Made by a program: the position numbers and the translations under genes. 64,000 bases of DNA from Flavobacteriales bacterium UBA7612 (GTDB lineage: Bacteria > Bacteroidota > Bacteroidia > Flavobacteriales > Weeksellaceae). Of the stretch, positions 8,605 through 18,515 are shown in pieces. The notes under the pieces were generated by a model that saw nothing but the letters and a program-made list of their open reading frames with translations, was not told where the DNA came from and made no database searches. Within the stretch, counting starts at the first letter, position 1. Every line of letters starts with the position of its first letter. Where the stretch lies: contig DLJQ01000025.1 of NCBI GenBank assembly GCA_002484335.1, positions 134,355 through 198,354 on the forward strand, written 5' to 3'.

Positions 8605-10974
8605 ATGCATTTACGATTGTTTATTGTGATGATTTTTACATCAATTTACTCTTTTGCACAAACTAATTTCGGAAGTATTTCAGGAAGTATTAGTTCTGTA
8701 GAAAATGAACCTTTAGAACTTGTTTCTATTTCTATAGTGGAACTTAATAAAAACACATTGACTGATATTAAGGGAAATTTTAGTTTTAGTAATATCGTAC
8801 CAGGAAATTATATTGTTAGGATACAAATGGTAGGAGCCAAGGAAGAAGATATTCCAGTTTTAGTGAAAGAAAACCAAAATACTCCAATAAGTTATAAATT
8901 AACAAAAGAGAATATTCAACTTCTACAAGAAGTTAGAATTATTGGTAATAATACCAAGATAACTAGAAAAGAAAGTCCTTATGTTGCCAAATTACCTATA
9001 AAATATTTAGAGAATCCACAAGTTTATAATGTGGTTCCTAAAGAATTAATTAACCAACAAATGGCAGTTGATTTGGGAAGTGTATCAAAAAATGTTCCTG
9101 GAGCTGGTATACCAATGGTTGCAAATCAAGGTAGAGTAACTTTCCGATCTAGAGGATTTGAAGCTGAACCTAATGCAAGAAATGGAGTGGCTGGAGCAGC
9201 TTTTTCATTTTTAGATAATACGAATCTAGAAAGAATAGAAGCAATAAAAGGACCATCTACAACCTTATTTGGAACTCAGGTTGCAAGTAGTTATGGAGGA
9301 TTTTATAATAGAGTAACTAAAAAACCTTACAATAGTGTTGGAGGAGAAGTAAGTTATACTGGAGGAAGTTGGGATTTTAATCGAGTAACATTTGATGCCA
9401 ATACTCCAATCAATAGTGATAAAACAGCATTACTTAGGTTAAATGGAGCAACGACTTTCGAAAAAAGTTTTCAAGACAATGGTTTCACAAATAGTTTAGC
9501 CCTTGCACCAAGTTTTTCATACCAAATTAATGATAAATTGTCTTTATTGATGGATATTGAATTTGGTACTGCAAAAGGAACATCAGTTGTTCGTTTTAAT
9601 CCATATACAAAAGGAAATAAAATACAATCTATTGCAAATATGCATTTTCCTTATAGAAAAACATTTTTGGGTGATGATATAACTTATAATACTCAAATGA
9701 TGAATATTTTTGGACAATTAAATTATAAAATATCATCAAAATGGACTTCACAGACAATTTTTTCTCGTGCGAGATCTACAATTAATGGATATATAACAGC
9801 TTTAAATGGTAAATCAGATTCTACATTACAAGCAAGTGTAATTATTGGTAACACAAATTTTATTGCAACTAATTTACAGCAAAATTTCATAGGAGATTTT
9901 TATATTGGTAAATTCAGAAATAGAATGGTTGTAGGTTTAGATTATTATAACAATTTTAATAGTTTTGATAGAGTTACTGTTAATGCGCCATTGGTTAACT
10001 TCATTAATACACCAAGTAGTTATAGAGTTACAAGAAATATGTTAGATACATTAACAAATACAGGTACACCAAGAAAGGAAAAAAGTAGTGATAATACTTA
10101 TTCAGCCTATATTTCTGATGTTTTTGATATTACTGATAGGCTAAAAGTTATGGGAAGTTTAAGGGTTGATAATTTTCATTATAACGGAGTCTATAATATT
10201 TTAACAGGAGAAACATCTGGAGGATTAAGTGTTAGTGGTTTACAAGCAGGACCATATTCGCAAACAGCATTATCTCATAAATCAGGGTTAATTTATGAAG
10301 TATTAAAAGATAAATTAACTGTATTTGGAAATTACTTGAATGGATTTTTTAATATTAGTGGAGTCGATAAAGATGGAAATAACTTTGTTCCACAAAAAGG
10401 GAATCAGTTAGAATTTGGAACTAAAGCAGATTTATTTAATCATAAACTTGTAGGAACAATTAGTTATTATGATATAAATGTAGATCATGTTTTAAGAACA
10501 GATCCAGATGATGCTAATTATTCTATTCAAGACGGTACACAATATAGTAGAGGAGTAGAAGTCGATATTACAGCTAATCCTGTTGCCGGATTAAACATTG
10601 TTTTTGGATATGCATATAATGATAGTAAGTTTACAAAATCTGATGCCTCAGTTTTAAATTTACGTCCTGCGGCTTCAGGGCCACAGAATATGTATAATTT
10701 TTGGGTAAGTTATACTTTTACAGAAGGTAAATTTAGTGGATTAGGTGCTGGTTTTGGAGGTAATATGGGAAGTTCATCTTATCAAACGAATACACAAACT
10801 TCAAAAGTTATTATTCCATCTTATCAAATGTTTGATGCGAGTATATTTTATGATCGTCCGAAATATAGATTAGGATTAAAAGTGGATAATATTACAAGTG
10901 AAAAAGCTTGGTCTGTAAGACTTACTCCACAAGCTCCAGCTAGATTTTTAGCAAGTCTTTCATTAAAATTTTAA
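8605..10974 (+). CDS. TonB-dependent receptor with carboxypeptidase-regulatory domain
   Basis: An outer-membrane active transporter of 789 residues. It has a signal peptide (ending near SFAQ), a CarboxypepD regulatory-like domain at about 25-105 (SGSISSVENEPLELVSISI), a plug at about 115-235 (ITRKES, FRSRGFEAEP, IEAIKGPSTTLFGTQ) and a 22-strand type barrel ending in the aromatic terminus SLSLKF. The plug and barrel style (YSRGVEVDITANPVAGLNIVFGY segment) resembles siderophore receptors such as FhuA/FecA relatives. The co-directional DUF4198-like gene 16 bases downstream supports metal or siderophore uptake. The ligand is not readable. Confidence 0.9.
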   Translation: MHLRLFIVMIFTSIYSFAQTNFGSISGSISSVENEPLELVSISIVELNKNTLTDIKGNFSFSNIVPGNYIVRIQMVGAKEEDIPVLVKENQNTPISYKLTKENIQLLQEVRIIGNNTKITRKESPYVAKLPIKYLENPQVYNVVPKELINQQMAVDLGSVSKNVPGAGIPMVANQGRVTFRSRGFEAEPNARNGVAGAAFSFLDNTNLERIEAIKGPSTTLFGTQVASSYGGFYNRVTKKPYNSVGGEVSYTGGSWDFNRVTFDANTPINSDKTALLRLNGATTFEKSFQDNGFTNSLALAPSFSYQINDKLSLLMDIEFGTAKGTSVVRFNPYTKGNKIQSIANMHFPYRKTFLGDDITYNTQMMNIFGQLNYKISSKWTSQTIFSRARSTINGYITALNGKSDSTLQASVIIGNTNFIATNLQQNFIGDFYIGKFRNRMVVGLDYYNNFNSFDRVTVNAPLVNFINTPSSYRVTRNMLDTLTNTGTPRKEKSSDNTYSAYISDVFDITDRLKVMGSLRVDNFHYNGVYNILTGETSGGLSVSGLQAGPYSQTALSHKSGLIYEVLKDKLTVFGNYLNGFFNISGVDKDGNNFVPQKGNQLEFGTKADLFNHKLVGTISYYDINVDHVLRTDPDDANYSIQDGTQYSRGVEVDITANPVAGLNIVFGYAYNDSKFTKSDASVLNLRPAASGPQNMYNFWVSYTFTEGKFSGLGAGFGGNMGSSSYQTNTQTSKVIIPSYQMFDASIFYDRPKYRLGLKVDNITSEKAWSVRLTPQAPARFLASLSLKF

Positions 10975-10990
10975 ATAGAATCATCATACA

Positions 10991-11713
10991 ATGAAAAAAC
11001 TATTTTATTTATTTTTCTTTATATTATTAAGTAATTTAGCTTATGCAGACGGATATTGGTTAGAATTAGAAAGTTCATGGCAAAAGAACGATACTGTAAT
11101 GATTAAAATTCGTTATGGAGGAGTTGACGAAAATAAAGAAAGATACATAAAGACAGGAGAAGATCTTGATAAAATGAAAGATTTTGCCCTAACTATTGTA
11201 GATTCTCATGGCAAAAAAACTAATCTTCCAATTGAGCAAAAAAATGATTTTTGGATTGGGTATTTTGTTCCTAAAAAAGATGGGGTATACAGTGTTTATG
11301 CAAATGATAATAATCTTCCTGTGGTAGAAAGAGAAAATTATAAGCAGAATGTTAAACCCACTCAATACTTACAAACAAAGTTTATTATTGGGAGAAATAG
11401 AAAAAATATAGATGTTGATAATCAATTTTCTTATTTAAATTTAAATATTGATATTATTAATAATAAGGCTTTTGTTTCAGCTTATATAGATGGGGAAAAG
11501 GTAAAAAAAGGAACTAAATTACGTGTCTTTTTACCGAATAATAATGATGTAGAATTCCTGACAGATGAAAATGGAACTACGCAAATAGAACTTATTTTAA
11601 AGGGACAATATATTGTCCGATTAGATAAAAATATTCCTATATATGGTCAACTTAATGAAAAAGAATATTTTTCTGAAAGGCATAGATGTGATTATAGTTT
11701 TATTGTAAAATAA
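10991..11713 (+). CDS. DUF4198-like secreted protein
   Basis: A 240-residue exported protein with a signal peptide (MKKLFYLFFFILLSNLAYA). It begins with DGYWLELES, and the tandem beta-sandwich pattern (FWIGYFVPKKDGVYSVYA, LRVFLPNNNDVEFLTDENG) is that of DUF4198 proteins, which are often encoded next to TonB receptors for metal uptake. It sits 16 bases after such a receptor and ends at a strong terminator, so it is almost certainly the second gene of that operon. It may bind the substrate in the periplasm (inference). Confidence 0.7.
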   Translation: MKKLFYLFFFILLSNLAYADGYWLELESSWQKNDTVMIKIRYGGVDENKERYIKTGEDLDKMKDFALTIVDSHGKKTNLPIEQKNDFWIGYFVPKKDGVYSVYANDNNLPVVERENYKQNVKPTQYLQTKFIIGRNRKNIDVDNQFSYLNLNIDIINNKAFVSAYIDGEKVKKGTKLRVFLPNNNDVEFLTDENGTTQIELILKGQYIVRLDKNIPIYGQLNEKEYFSERHRCDYSFIVK

Positions 11714-11717
11714 AAAT

Positions 11718-11752
11718 AACCCGTTTCAATTATTGAAACGGGTTGTTTTTTT
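11718..11752. terminator. Bidirectional intrinsic terminator
   Basis: A 13-bp perfect inverted repeat (AACCCGTTTCAAT / ATTGAAACGGGTT) followed by T-rich sequence, between the convergent DUF4198 gene and the efflux operon. Confidence 0.85.
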
Positions 11753-11781
11753 CTAATATTTATTTTTAGTTAGAATATAAA

Positions 11782-13320
11782 TTAATTATTGAATAGTTTG
11801 TATTTCTTTCTTTTACGATAAATTTTACTTAAAAAATTGTAACTAGATAATCTTCCGTAATGATAATTTGAAATGAAAATAAAAATTGGAATTGTAAGCC
11901 AACATAAAATTCCAGCAATTATTTTTAGCATACTCATTAAAGATTCTTTGGACTGAATTATGGATTGTCCTGGTAAATAATTTTGACCTAAGTCTATGTA
12001 GACAGACATATCAGTTTGGCTTTGAGATTGTATTTGGAAACTTAACCATGATAAGATCGTAGATGCTACAGCAGGACTAAGAAAATTACGTACTACAATC
12101 ATAATGCTAAGTGCAGAGAAAAGCTGGTCAGGACCGATTTTTTTAAATGAATAGTACCATATTGAAGTATATAAAATACTTGTCCCTAAACCACGAAAAA
12201 ATATAGGAATCCTTAAAGTATCTGTATCCATTTGTGCTTGTATAATGAAATAGATGGAAATGTTTTCTAGGAAAAAAACTCCAAAACCAAACCAAACTAA
12301 ATATTTGATATGACATTGAAATTTGAATGCGATTAAACAACCGATACCAGCTATTACAGCGCCAGGAACCATCCATAAATTTAATTGGGCATTGGTTAAG
12401 TTATTGTATCCTAAAATAGCTCCAGTATATTGTGTAAGTAATGATGAAATACCGATTAATAATCCTAGAAAAAATAATAAAATCGTTCCATGAACAATAT
12501 CTGGATTTTTGAAAATACTTAAGTAATCTATTGTTTTTCTTTTTTTTGATTTGTGTAGATATAAAAATCCAAAAATAGAGCAAAATGCAACGACAAATGA
12601 ATATCTTATAATAGGAGAATGAAACCAATATTGCTGTTTCATGAATGTTAAGGCAAGGTTGAGTGCGGTATAACCAATAATTAATAATAAATATGACCAA
12701 TAATCAATTTGATACAATGGAAACTTGAACGAAAAACGATAATTATGTGTCGTTAAAAATGTAAGTAAAGTTAAAATCATCATTACCCCAGACATAAATA
12801 AGTAGGGTGACTGCCATGTGCCATTAAAAACTAACGAAGAAAAGAAATAGGCTGTTACTTGTCCTAATCCTAATACAACAATATAAAGCAACGAATAAAA
12901 TTTACCTTTATCTCCTGTAGGTGCTAAAGCAGCCATAAGAGGAAAAACCATTTCTCCCATGACTAATATTTTAAAAAAGCCGATTAGTAAACTTCCAATT
13001 ATTAATATTTCAATTTGGTTTGTATTTGCAATGATATAGGATATTATGGCAAGAGAACTTGTAGAGGTTATAATTATAATTTTTGATTTGAACCTTTTTT
13101 TAAGTCGGATTATGATACTCATTCCAATACAAATTCCTAATGTTCCCATATAATTTGCAAAGGAGATGTATTCTGTATATGTGCCAAATGCTCCTGATAA
13201 ATCAGACACATTATTTACATAAACGCCATTAATACTAATGCTAGATATTAGAAAAATAAAAATGAGTATAAATCTCCCAACTGCATTGATCTTTTGACTA
13301 AAAGGATTATTACTGTACAT
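11782..13320 (-). CDS. MFS multidrug efflux permease (EmrB/DHA2-like)
   Basis: A polytopic inner-membrane protein of 512 residues with about 14 hydrophobic segments, the size and layout of drug:proton antiporters of the DHA2 group. The loop after TM2 carries a basic stretch (RLKKRFKSK), as in MFS proteins. It starts 6 bases after the stop of a HlyD/EmrA adaptor gene, which in turn follows a TolC-like gene, giving a complete tripartite pump. The substrate is unknown. Aromatic-rich membrane segments make the exact topology uncertain. Confidence 0.87.
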   Translation of the reverse strand: MYSNNPFSQKINAVGRFILIFIFLISSISINGVYVNNVSDLSGAFGTYTEYISFANYMGTLGICIGMSIIIRLKKRFKSKIIIITSTSSLAIISYIIANTNQIEILIIGSLLIGFFKILVMGEMVFPLMAALAPTGDKGKFYSLLYIVVLGLGQVTAYFFSSLVFNGTWQSPYLFMSGVMMILTLLTFLTTHNYRFSFKFPLYQIDYWSYLLLIIGYTALNLALTFMKQQYWFHSPIIRYSFVVAFCSIFGFLYLHKSKKRKTIDYLSIFKNPDIVHGTILLFFLGLLIGISSLLTQYTGAILGYNNLTNAQLNLWMVPGAVIAGIGCLIAFKFQCHIKYLVWFGFGVFFLENISIYFIIQAQMDTDTLRIPIFFRGLGTSILYTSIWYYSFKKIGPDQLFSALSIMIVVRNFLSPAVASTILSWLSFQIQSQSQTDMSVYIDLGQNYLPGQSIIQSKESLMSMLKIIAGILCWLTIPIFIFISNYHYGRLSSYNFLSKIYRKRKKYKLFNN

Positions 13321-13326
13321 AATGAA

Positions 13327-14427
13327 TTAGTTATTAATTGTAACTTCTACATTCATACCTGCACGTAATAATTCTAAATCGGTAATTTTATTATTTATAA
13401 ACTCAATTCTAATAGGAATTCGTTGCTGAACTTTAACAAAGTTTCCAGTTGAATTATCTATTGGTGTAGCAGCATATTTAGCTCCAGTTGCTCCAGAAAT
13501 TGCAGTTATTTTTCCATGATATTCTTTACCATCCAATGCATCAACTTTTATAGTAACTAATTTATTTAGTTTAACTGCCTTCATCTGTTTTTCTCGGAAG
13601 TTGGCAGAAACCCACAAGCTTTTTGTATCTACAATTGTAGCAACTTGTTGACTAACATTTAATAATTGTCCAACATTTATATTTCTTCTTCCCATAATTC
13701 CGTCGTGAGGGGCTTTTATAATAGTATAAGACATATTTAATTTTGCCATTTCTAGTGCATTTTGAGTACGAATGATATCAGCATCATTAATAGACACTTT
13801 AGATTTTACTTCGTTCACAGTAAGTTCAGAAGAATTTTTACCATTCGATGCTCCTATAAATTGGTATTCTGCTGCATTTACAGCTGCAAGAGCAGCTTCG
13901 TATTCAGTTTTTATTTGGTCGTATTGTTGTTTTGTAACAGCTTCATCTTTTAATAAATTTTCATATCGCTGAAAATTTTGTTTTGCATTCCATAACCTTG
14001 CTTTTGTAGCATCTAAATTAGCTTTTGCAACATTTGCCGATGCATTGGCTGTTTGTACTTGATTGATAGATGTTTTTGTAATGTTATTGGTTACATTTTT
14101 ATTAGCTAAAGCTTGTAATAAATTGGCTTCAGCTTGACCAAGTTGAGTTTTTATTTCTCTGTTGTCTAAAATAATTAAAGTATCTCCTTTTTTTACAGAC
14201 TGATGTTCCACAAATCGAATATCTTTTATATAAGCAGATACTCTGGTATTAATAGGATTTATAAAGGCTTCAACTTGTGCTGAATTTGTAAAATTATCAT
14301 TTCCGACTTGAAAATAAGAACGGAATGACCAGTAAATTCCAGTACAAATGATTAAAAAAACGATAAAATTTAAAGTATTTTTTATGTATTTTTTTCTTTT
14401 AGAAGTATTATTTGATTTCTCTTTCAT
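13327..14427 (-). CDS. HlyD/EmrA-family periplasmic adaptor
   Basis: This membrane-fusion protein of 366 residues links the MFS pump to the outer-membrane channel. It has one N-terminal membrane anchor (about residues 15-32), a biotinyl-lipoyl-like half motif (VSAYIDIRF...VKKGDTLIIL context), a long helical hairpin at about 90-210 rich in alanine and asparagine, and the second lipoyl half with TIIKAPHDGIMGRRNINVGQ. The beta-barrel domain ends with LRAGMNVEVTI. This is the EmrA pattern. It is the middle gene of a three-gene operon. Confidence 0.92.
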   Translation of the reverse strand: MKEKSNNTSKRKKYIKNTLNFIVFLIICTGIYWSFRSYFQVGNDNFTNSAQVEAFINPINTRVSAYIKDIRFVEHQSVKKGDTLIILDNREIKTQLGQAEANLLQALANKNVTNNITKTSINQVQTANASANVAKANLDATKARLWNAKQNFQRYENLLKDEAVTKQQYDQIKTEYEAALAAVNAAEYQFIGASNGKNSSELTVNEVKSKVSINDADIIRTQNALEMAKLNMSYTIIKAPHDGIMGRRNINVGQLLNVSQQVATIVDTKSLWVSANFREKQMKAVKLNKLVTIKVDALDGKEYHGKITAISGATGAKYAATPIDNSTGNFVKVQQRIPIRIEFINNKITDLELLRAGMNVEVTINN

Positions 14428-14444
14428 TTTTCTTAATTTATTAT

Positions 14445-15791
14445 TTATAATAAACCACTGTTTTTGATTACGTTATAATAAGCTTGCATAATGTTAATTT
14501 CGGAAATAGATTCTTGTAATTCAGCTTCAAGTAAAGCATTACTAGCATCAATCAAATCAATTAATATAGCTAATTGATTATTGTATTTACTTTCCATGAT
14601 TCTATAATTATCTTTTGCTAAATCTCTATTTTTTTTGAAAGTTTCATTTTGAGTATATGCTTCATTATATTTGATATAACTGGATTCAAGATTTACCTTT
14701 TGATTGGTTTGAACTTCAGTTAGTCTTCTTTTATTTTTATCTAGTTCAAGACTATTTAATCTTAATTTTTTTGGTGTTTTATATAAATTATCTAAACTAA
14801 ATTTTAGTGTAACACCTATGTTCCATGTGTTTAAATATTGGTCTAAAACAGGCGTGGTTGTTATAATTGGTCGTTGTAAACTATTTCCAGCAAATAATGA
14901 TAGAGTAGGAATTCGTTCACTATTAATAATTTTATGTTTTAACTGTGAAATTTCAATATTTTTCTGAGAAGCTTCAATTTCAGGATGATTTTTTAATGCT
15001 AATTCATAATAATCTAAATCATCAAGTTGATATGGTTTATTTAAAATATTTTCATCAATTTCTATAATATTATTACTCGGTAAACCTAGTGCAGCATTCA
15101 ATTGTATGTTTCGAATTGTAGCATCATTCGTTAAAACTTGTAAACTAAGGTTAAGATTAGAAACTTGTAATTCTCCTCGTATAACATCATTTCTTGTAAC
15201 CATTCCTTGGTCATATAATTTCTTGATGTTTTTTAATCTTTTTTCAGCTAATTCTATATTTTTTGTAAAAACCTTGAACTGTTTTTTTAATTGAAATAGA
15301 TTAAAATAATAAGTAAGCGTAAGCGCTTTTATTTGTTGTTTGTGATCTCTATAATTGATTTGTGCGACTTCATTTTCTAATTCAGATTCTTTTATATTGT
15401 TTTTTACCGCACCTGCATTCCATAATGTTTGTGTGGCATCTAAAGATAATTTATTACCAAAGTGAGGATAATTACGTGTTTGCGAATGAGAAAAATCTTT
15501 GGTTATAGCCACAGGAGTTCCAATATAATAGGCGCTTGCTCCAGTTGTTACAGCTGGTAATAATTGATTTTTTGCAATTTTGGTTTTTTGCTCATAAATA
15601 AGTAAGTCAGCTTTAGAAACATTTAAAGTGGGATTATTTTTTTCTAATAAATCAAACAAAGTTTCTATTGAAATTTTTGTCTTGATAGAATCTTGAGCGT
15701 TAATTATATTTGTTAGTAAGAAGGTTAAAGTGTAGTATATAAATTTTATTATTTTAGGATGTTTTTTTAAGATATTTATTTTTAAATGCAT
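14445..15791 (-). CDS. TolC-family outer-membrane efflux protein
   Basis: A TolC/OEP protein of 448 residues with an N-terminal signal segment (YYTLTFLLTNIINAQ), then two homologous alpha-helical repeats (LETLFDLLEKNNPTL-like start; LYDQGMVTRNDVIRGELQVSNL; NIGVTLKFSLDN). It forms the outer-membrane duct for the adaptor and permease encoded directly downstream (17-base gap). As first gene of the operon, its upstream region probably carries the control elements shared with the divergent AraC gene. Confidence 0.88.
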   Translation of the reverse strand: MHLKINILKKHPKIIKFIYYTLTFLLTNIINAQDSIKTKISIETLFDLLEKNNPTLNVSKADLLIYEQKTKIAKNQLLPAVTTGASAYYIGTPVAITKDFSHSQTRNYPHFGNKLSLDATQTLWNAGAVKNNIKESELENEVAQINYRDHKQQIKALTLTYYFNLFQLKKQFKVFTKNIELAEKRLKNIKKLYDQGMVTRNDVIRGELQVSNLNLSLQVLTNDATIRNIQLNAALGLPSNNIIEIDENILNKPYQLDDLDYYELALKNHPEIEASQKNIEISQLKHKIINSERIPTLSLFAGNSLQRPIITTTPVLDQYLNTWNIGVTLKFSLDNLYKTPKKLRLNSLELDKNKRRLTEVQTNQKVNLESSYIKYNEAYTQNETFKKNRDLAKDNYRIMESKYNNQLAILIDLIDASNALLEAELQESISEINIMQAYYNVIKNSGLL

Positions 15792-15841
15792 TTTGCAAAT
15801 TTCGTTTCAATTTTAATAAGAAAAAGGGCTATAAATACATA

Positions 15842-15927
15842 AAAAATGTCCAAATGGTTATATAATTATATATTTTATTAATATATATTGATTATTAAAA
15901 GTTTCTGTAATTATAAAAATGTCAAAT
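15842..15927. promoter_or_regulatory. Candidate AraC operator: repeated AAAAATGTC(C)AAAT
   Basis: The 206-base divergent region between tolC and araC contains AAAAATGTCCAAAT at 15842-15855 and AAAAATGTCAAAT at 15915-15927, in direct orientation about 73 bases apart. Direct half-sites are typical for AraC regulators. The assignment is inference from position and repetition only. Confidence 0.35.
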
Positions 15928-15962
15928 CTTTACCAATTTTGTAAATAAGAATTTATATAGAA

Positions 15963-15991
15963 TTGTATTGTTTCAATAATTAGTAAATTTG
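15963..15991 (+). promoter_or_regulatory. Promoter (-33 TTG, -7 TAAATTTG) for the AraC regulator
   Basis: TTG at 15963-15965 is followed after 18 bases by TAAATTTG at 15984-15991. The ATG of the regulator begins only 6 bases further on, so the mRNA is predicted to be leaderless or nearly so. Confidence 0.65.
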
Positions 15992-15997
15992 TAGATT

Positions 15998-16855
15998 ATG
16001 TTTCAAGATTATATTAAAATTTTAAACGAAAATTCTTTTTTAAAAAAAGCAAATACAAAAGAAGAAATAAGCCCTTTATGGTATACAGCGATGTTTATTG
16101 AAGAAGGATGGCTAAAACTTGAAACAGAAGGAAAAATAGAATTTTATGAAGCAAATACCATTATGTTAGCTTCTCCTTATAAAAATTATCGATTAAAAGG
16201 TCATTCAGAAGTCCTTAAATTACATACTTTAAGTCATGTAAATAAATCTATCTTAGATAATATAGATTATGATTTAATACGGTTTGATGTTTATCAAATC
16301 ACTCAATTATGGACAGGAAAAGTTTCTTTTAAAGTAGAAGATGAAGATTTTAAAGAATTACTTAAATTAATATCATTTTTAGAGAATCAATTAAAAAAAG
16401 ATAGAATGAACTCTATATTTTTTAATTATTTTATAAAAAATTTATTTACTTCAATTGTTTATTTTCTGAATGATTGTTTTGATAAATCTATTGCAGTAGG
16501 AAAAGGAAATAGTTTAAGAAAAAAAGAAATCTCTTTAGCTTTTTTTGAATTAGTTTTACAACATTATAAAGAACATAAAAATTTAAATTTTTATGCTGAT
16601 AAACTCAATATTTCTATCAAATATTTATCCATTAGTGTAAAAGAAATCACACATAAATCCGCATCTAGTTTCATTGCACTTACAGTAACCAATGAGGCAA
16701 AAAGATTATTGCTAGAAACCAATTATAGTATATCCGACATTGCAGAAGAATTAAATTTTTCTGACCAATATTCTTTCGGTAAATTTTTTAAAAAACACAC
16801 AAACTTTAGCCCGTTAACTTACAGAAAGAAAAGTTTATCAATTAATTTTTTCTAA
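15998..16855 (+). CDS. AraC-family transcriptional regulator
   Basis: A 285-residue regulator with an N-terminal cupin-like sensing domain and a C-terminal double helix-turn-helix. The DNA-binding part shows LNFYADKLNISIKYLS (first HTH) and YSISDIAEELNFSDQYSFGKFFKKHTNFSPLTYRKK, the classic AraC signature. It is divergent from the TolC-EmrA-EmrB-like pump and most likely regulates it in response to a pump substrate (inference). Confidence 0.92.
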   Translation: MFQDYIKILNENSFLKKANTKEEISPLWYTAMFIEEGWLKLETEGKIEFYEANTIMLASPYKNYRLKGHSEVLKLHTLSHVNKSILDNIDYDLIRFDVYQITQLWTGKVSFKVEDEDFKELLKLISFLENQLKKDRMNSIFFNYFIKNLFTSIVYFLNDCFDKSIAVGKGNSLRKKEISLAFFELVLQHYKEHKNLNFYADKLNISIKYLSISVKEITHKSASSFIALTVTNEAKRLLLETNYSISDIAEELNFSDQYSFGKFFKKHTNFSPLTYRKKSLSINFF

Positions 16856-16908
16856 TTTTTATTAAATAAAAGTATTAAATTGTTAGAAATACTATTTATT
16901 GATTTAAA

Positions 16909-17310
16909 ATGAGATACATATATTTTTTACTGATTAGTTTTTTATGTACAAGTTGCGTAACAAATAATATAAAAACAATAAAAGGTCAATGGAAACAGAA
17001 TTTCTTGAGCTATAAATCTAATCCTACAATAATTATAGCTCCAAAAGATGAACCATTAATTACAATCTCCAAGAAAAAATCTAAACCAATAATTGAATTC
17101 GATTTTAGTGATGGTTATGATAATGATAAAACAGATTCAGTTTTCTTTAATTTCCCAAACTTAAAGTTCAGAAAAATTAATTTAGATCAATCATCTAATT
17201 ATTATGATTTAGTTTATCAACCTATTTGTGATTGTTTTTTAGGAGAAATGCATTCTTTTTCTGGAAATGTATTAAATATAAAACTCAACAGAATTCCTAA
17301 GACTAAATAG
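16909..17310 (+). CDS. Small lipoprotein, function unknown
   Basis: A 133-residue protein with a signal and lipobox (LLISFLCTSC, cysteine about residue 16). The mature part has few recognisable features; it contains IKTIKGQWKQNF and a cysteine pair CDC near residue 113. I do not recognise a family. It stands alone between the AraC gene and ychF. Confidence 0.55.
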   Translation: MRYIYFLLISFLCTSCVTNNIKTIKGQWKQNFLSYKSNPTIIIAPKDEPLITISKKKSKPIIEFDFSDGYDNDKTDSVFFNFPNLKFRKINLDQSSNYYDLVYQPICDCFLGEMHSFSGNVLNIKLNRIPKTK

Positions 17311-17326
17311 TTTTAAAGGAAATGAT

Positions 17327-17334
17327 TATCTTTG
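17327..17334 (+). promoter_or_regulatory. -7 promoter element TATCTTTG for ychF
   Basis: The match to TAnnTTTG lies 59 bases before the ychF ATG, giving a leader of about 55 bases. No clear -33 TTG is visible. Confidence 0.5.
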
Positions 17335-17393
17335 CTCAAAATTTTTAGAACAGCGTTCTAATTTTCAATACTTAATAATAAGATACAACATAT

Positions 17394-18485
17394 ATGAAAT
17401 GTGGAATTGTTGGATTACCGAATGTTGGTAAATCTACTTTATTTAACTGTTTGTCTAATGCTAAAGCACAATCGGCAAATTATCCTTTCTGTACTATAGA
17501 GCCAAACGTAGGAACTGTTTCTGTTCCTGATTCTAGATTGAATAAGTTAGAAGAAATTGTAAATCCGGAGCGTGTTGTTCCTGCAGTTGTAGAAATTGTG
17601 GATATAGCAGGTTTAGTAAAAGGGGCGAGTAAGGGAGAAGGTTTAGGAAATCAATTCTTAGGAAATATTCGCGAGTGTAATGCAATTATTCATGTTTTAC
17701 GTTGTTTCGAAAACGAAAATATTACTCACGTAGATGGTTCTATTAATCCAATTCGTGACAAAGAAACAATCGATTTAGAATTGCAATTAAAAGATTTAGA
17801 TACAGTTGTAAAACGTATAGAAAAATCTAAAAAAGCAGCTAAAGCAGGGAATAAAGACGAACAAAAAATTGTTGAGGTTTTAACAGCTGTTATTGCTCAT
17901 TTAGAGGAATTGAAAAATGTTCGTGAAATGGAATTGGACGAGAAAGGACAAGAAATTGTTGATTCGTTACAATTAATCACTGCAAAACCTGTTCTTTATC
18001 TTTGTAATGTAGATGAATCTGCTGCAAAAGACGGAAACGAGTTTGTTGCACAAGTTAAAGAAGCTGTAAAAAACGAGCATGCAGAAGTTTTAGTTCTTGC
18101 TGCACAAATAGAAGCTGATATCAACGAATTAGAAACTTACGACGAACGTCAAATTTTCTTAGAAGAATTAGGTTTAGAAGAACCAGGAGTTAACCGTTTA
18201 ATTCGTTCTGCTTATACATTATTAGACCTAGAAACATATTTTACAGCAGGTGTAAAAGAAGTTCGTGCTTGGACAATCAAAAAAGCATCTACTGCACCAC
18301 AAGCAGCAGGAGTTATCCACACAGATTTCGAAAAAGGATTTATTCGTGCTGAGGTTATTAAATTTGAAGATTTCGTAACTTACGGTTCAGAAGCAAAATG
18401 TCGTGAGGCAGGAAAGCTAAATGTAGAAGGAAAAGCATATGTTGTAAAAGACGGAGATATTATGCATTTCTTATTCAATGTTTAA
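17394..18485 (+). CDS. ychF: Redox-regulated P-loop ATPase/GTPase YchF
   Basis: YchF (OLA1 family) is a ribosome-associated Obg-related NTPase that prefers ATP and takes part in stress responses. G1 is GLPNVGKSTLFN (residues 7-18) and G3 is DIAGLVKGASKGEGLGNQFL. The altered G4 motif (NVDE in LYLCNVDES) explains the ATP preference. A coiled-coil insertion and a C-terminal TGS domain follow, with the standard ending KDGDIMHFLFNV. The length of 363 is exactly typical. Codon choice (cgt, aac, gac) suggests higher expression than its neighbours. Confidence 0.96.
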   Translation: MKCGIVGLPNVGKSTLFNCLSNAKAQSANYPFCTIEPNVGTVSVPDSRLNKLEEIVNPERVVPAVVEIVDIAGLVKGASKGEGLGNQFLGNIRECNAIIHVLRCFENENITHVDGSINPIRDKETIDLELQLKDLDTVVKRIEKSKKAAKAGNKDEQKIVEVLTAVIAHLEELKNVREMELDEKGQEIVDSLQLITAKPVLYLCNVDESAAKDGNEFVAQVKEAVKNEHAEVLVLAAQIEADINELETYDERQIFLEELGLEEPGVNRLIRSAYTLLDLETYFTAGVKEVRAWTIKKASTAPQAAGVIHTDFEKGFIRAEVIKFEDFVTYGSEAKCREAGKLNVEGKAYVVKDGDIMHFLFNV

Positions 18486-18515
18486 GATTTTTATTTTTAA
18501 AAAATATCATAAATC

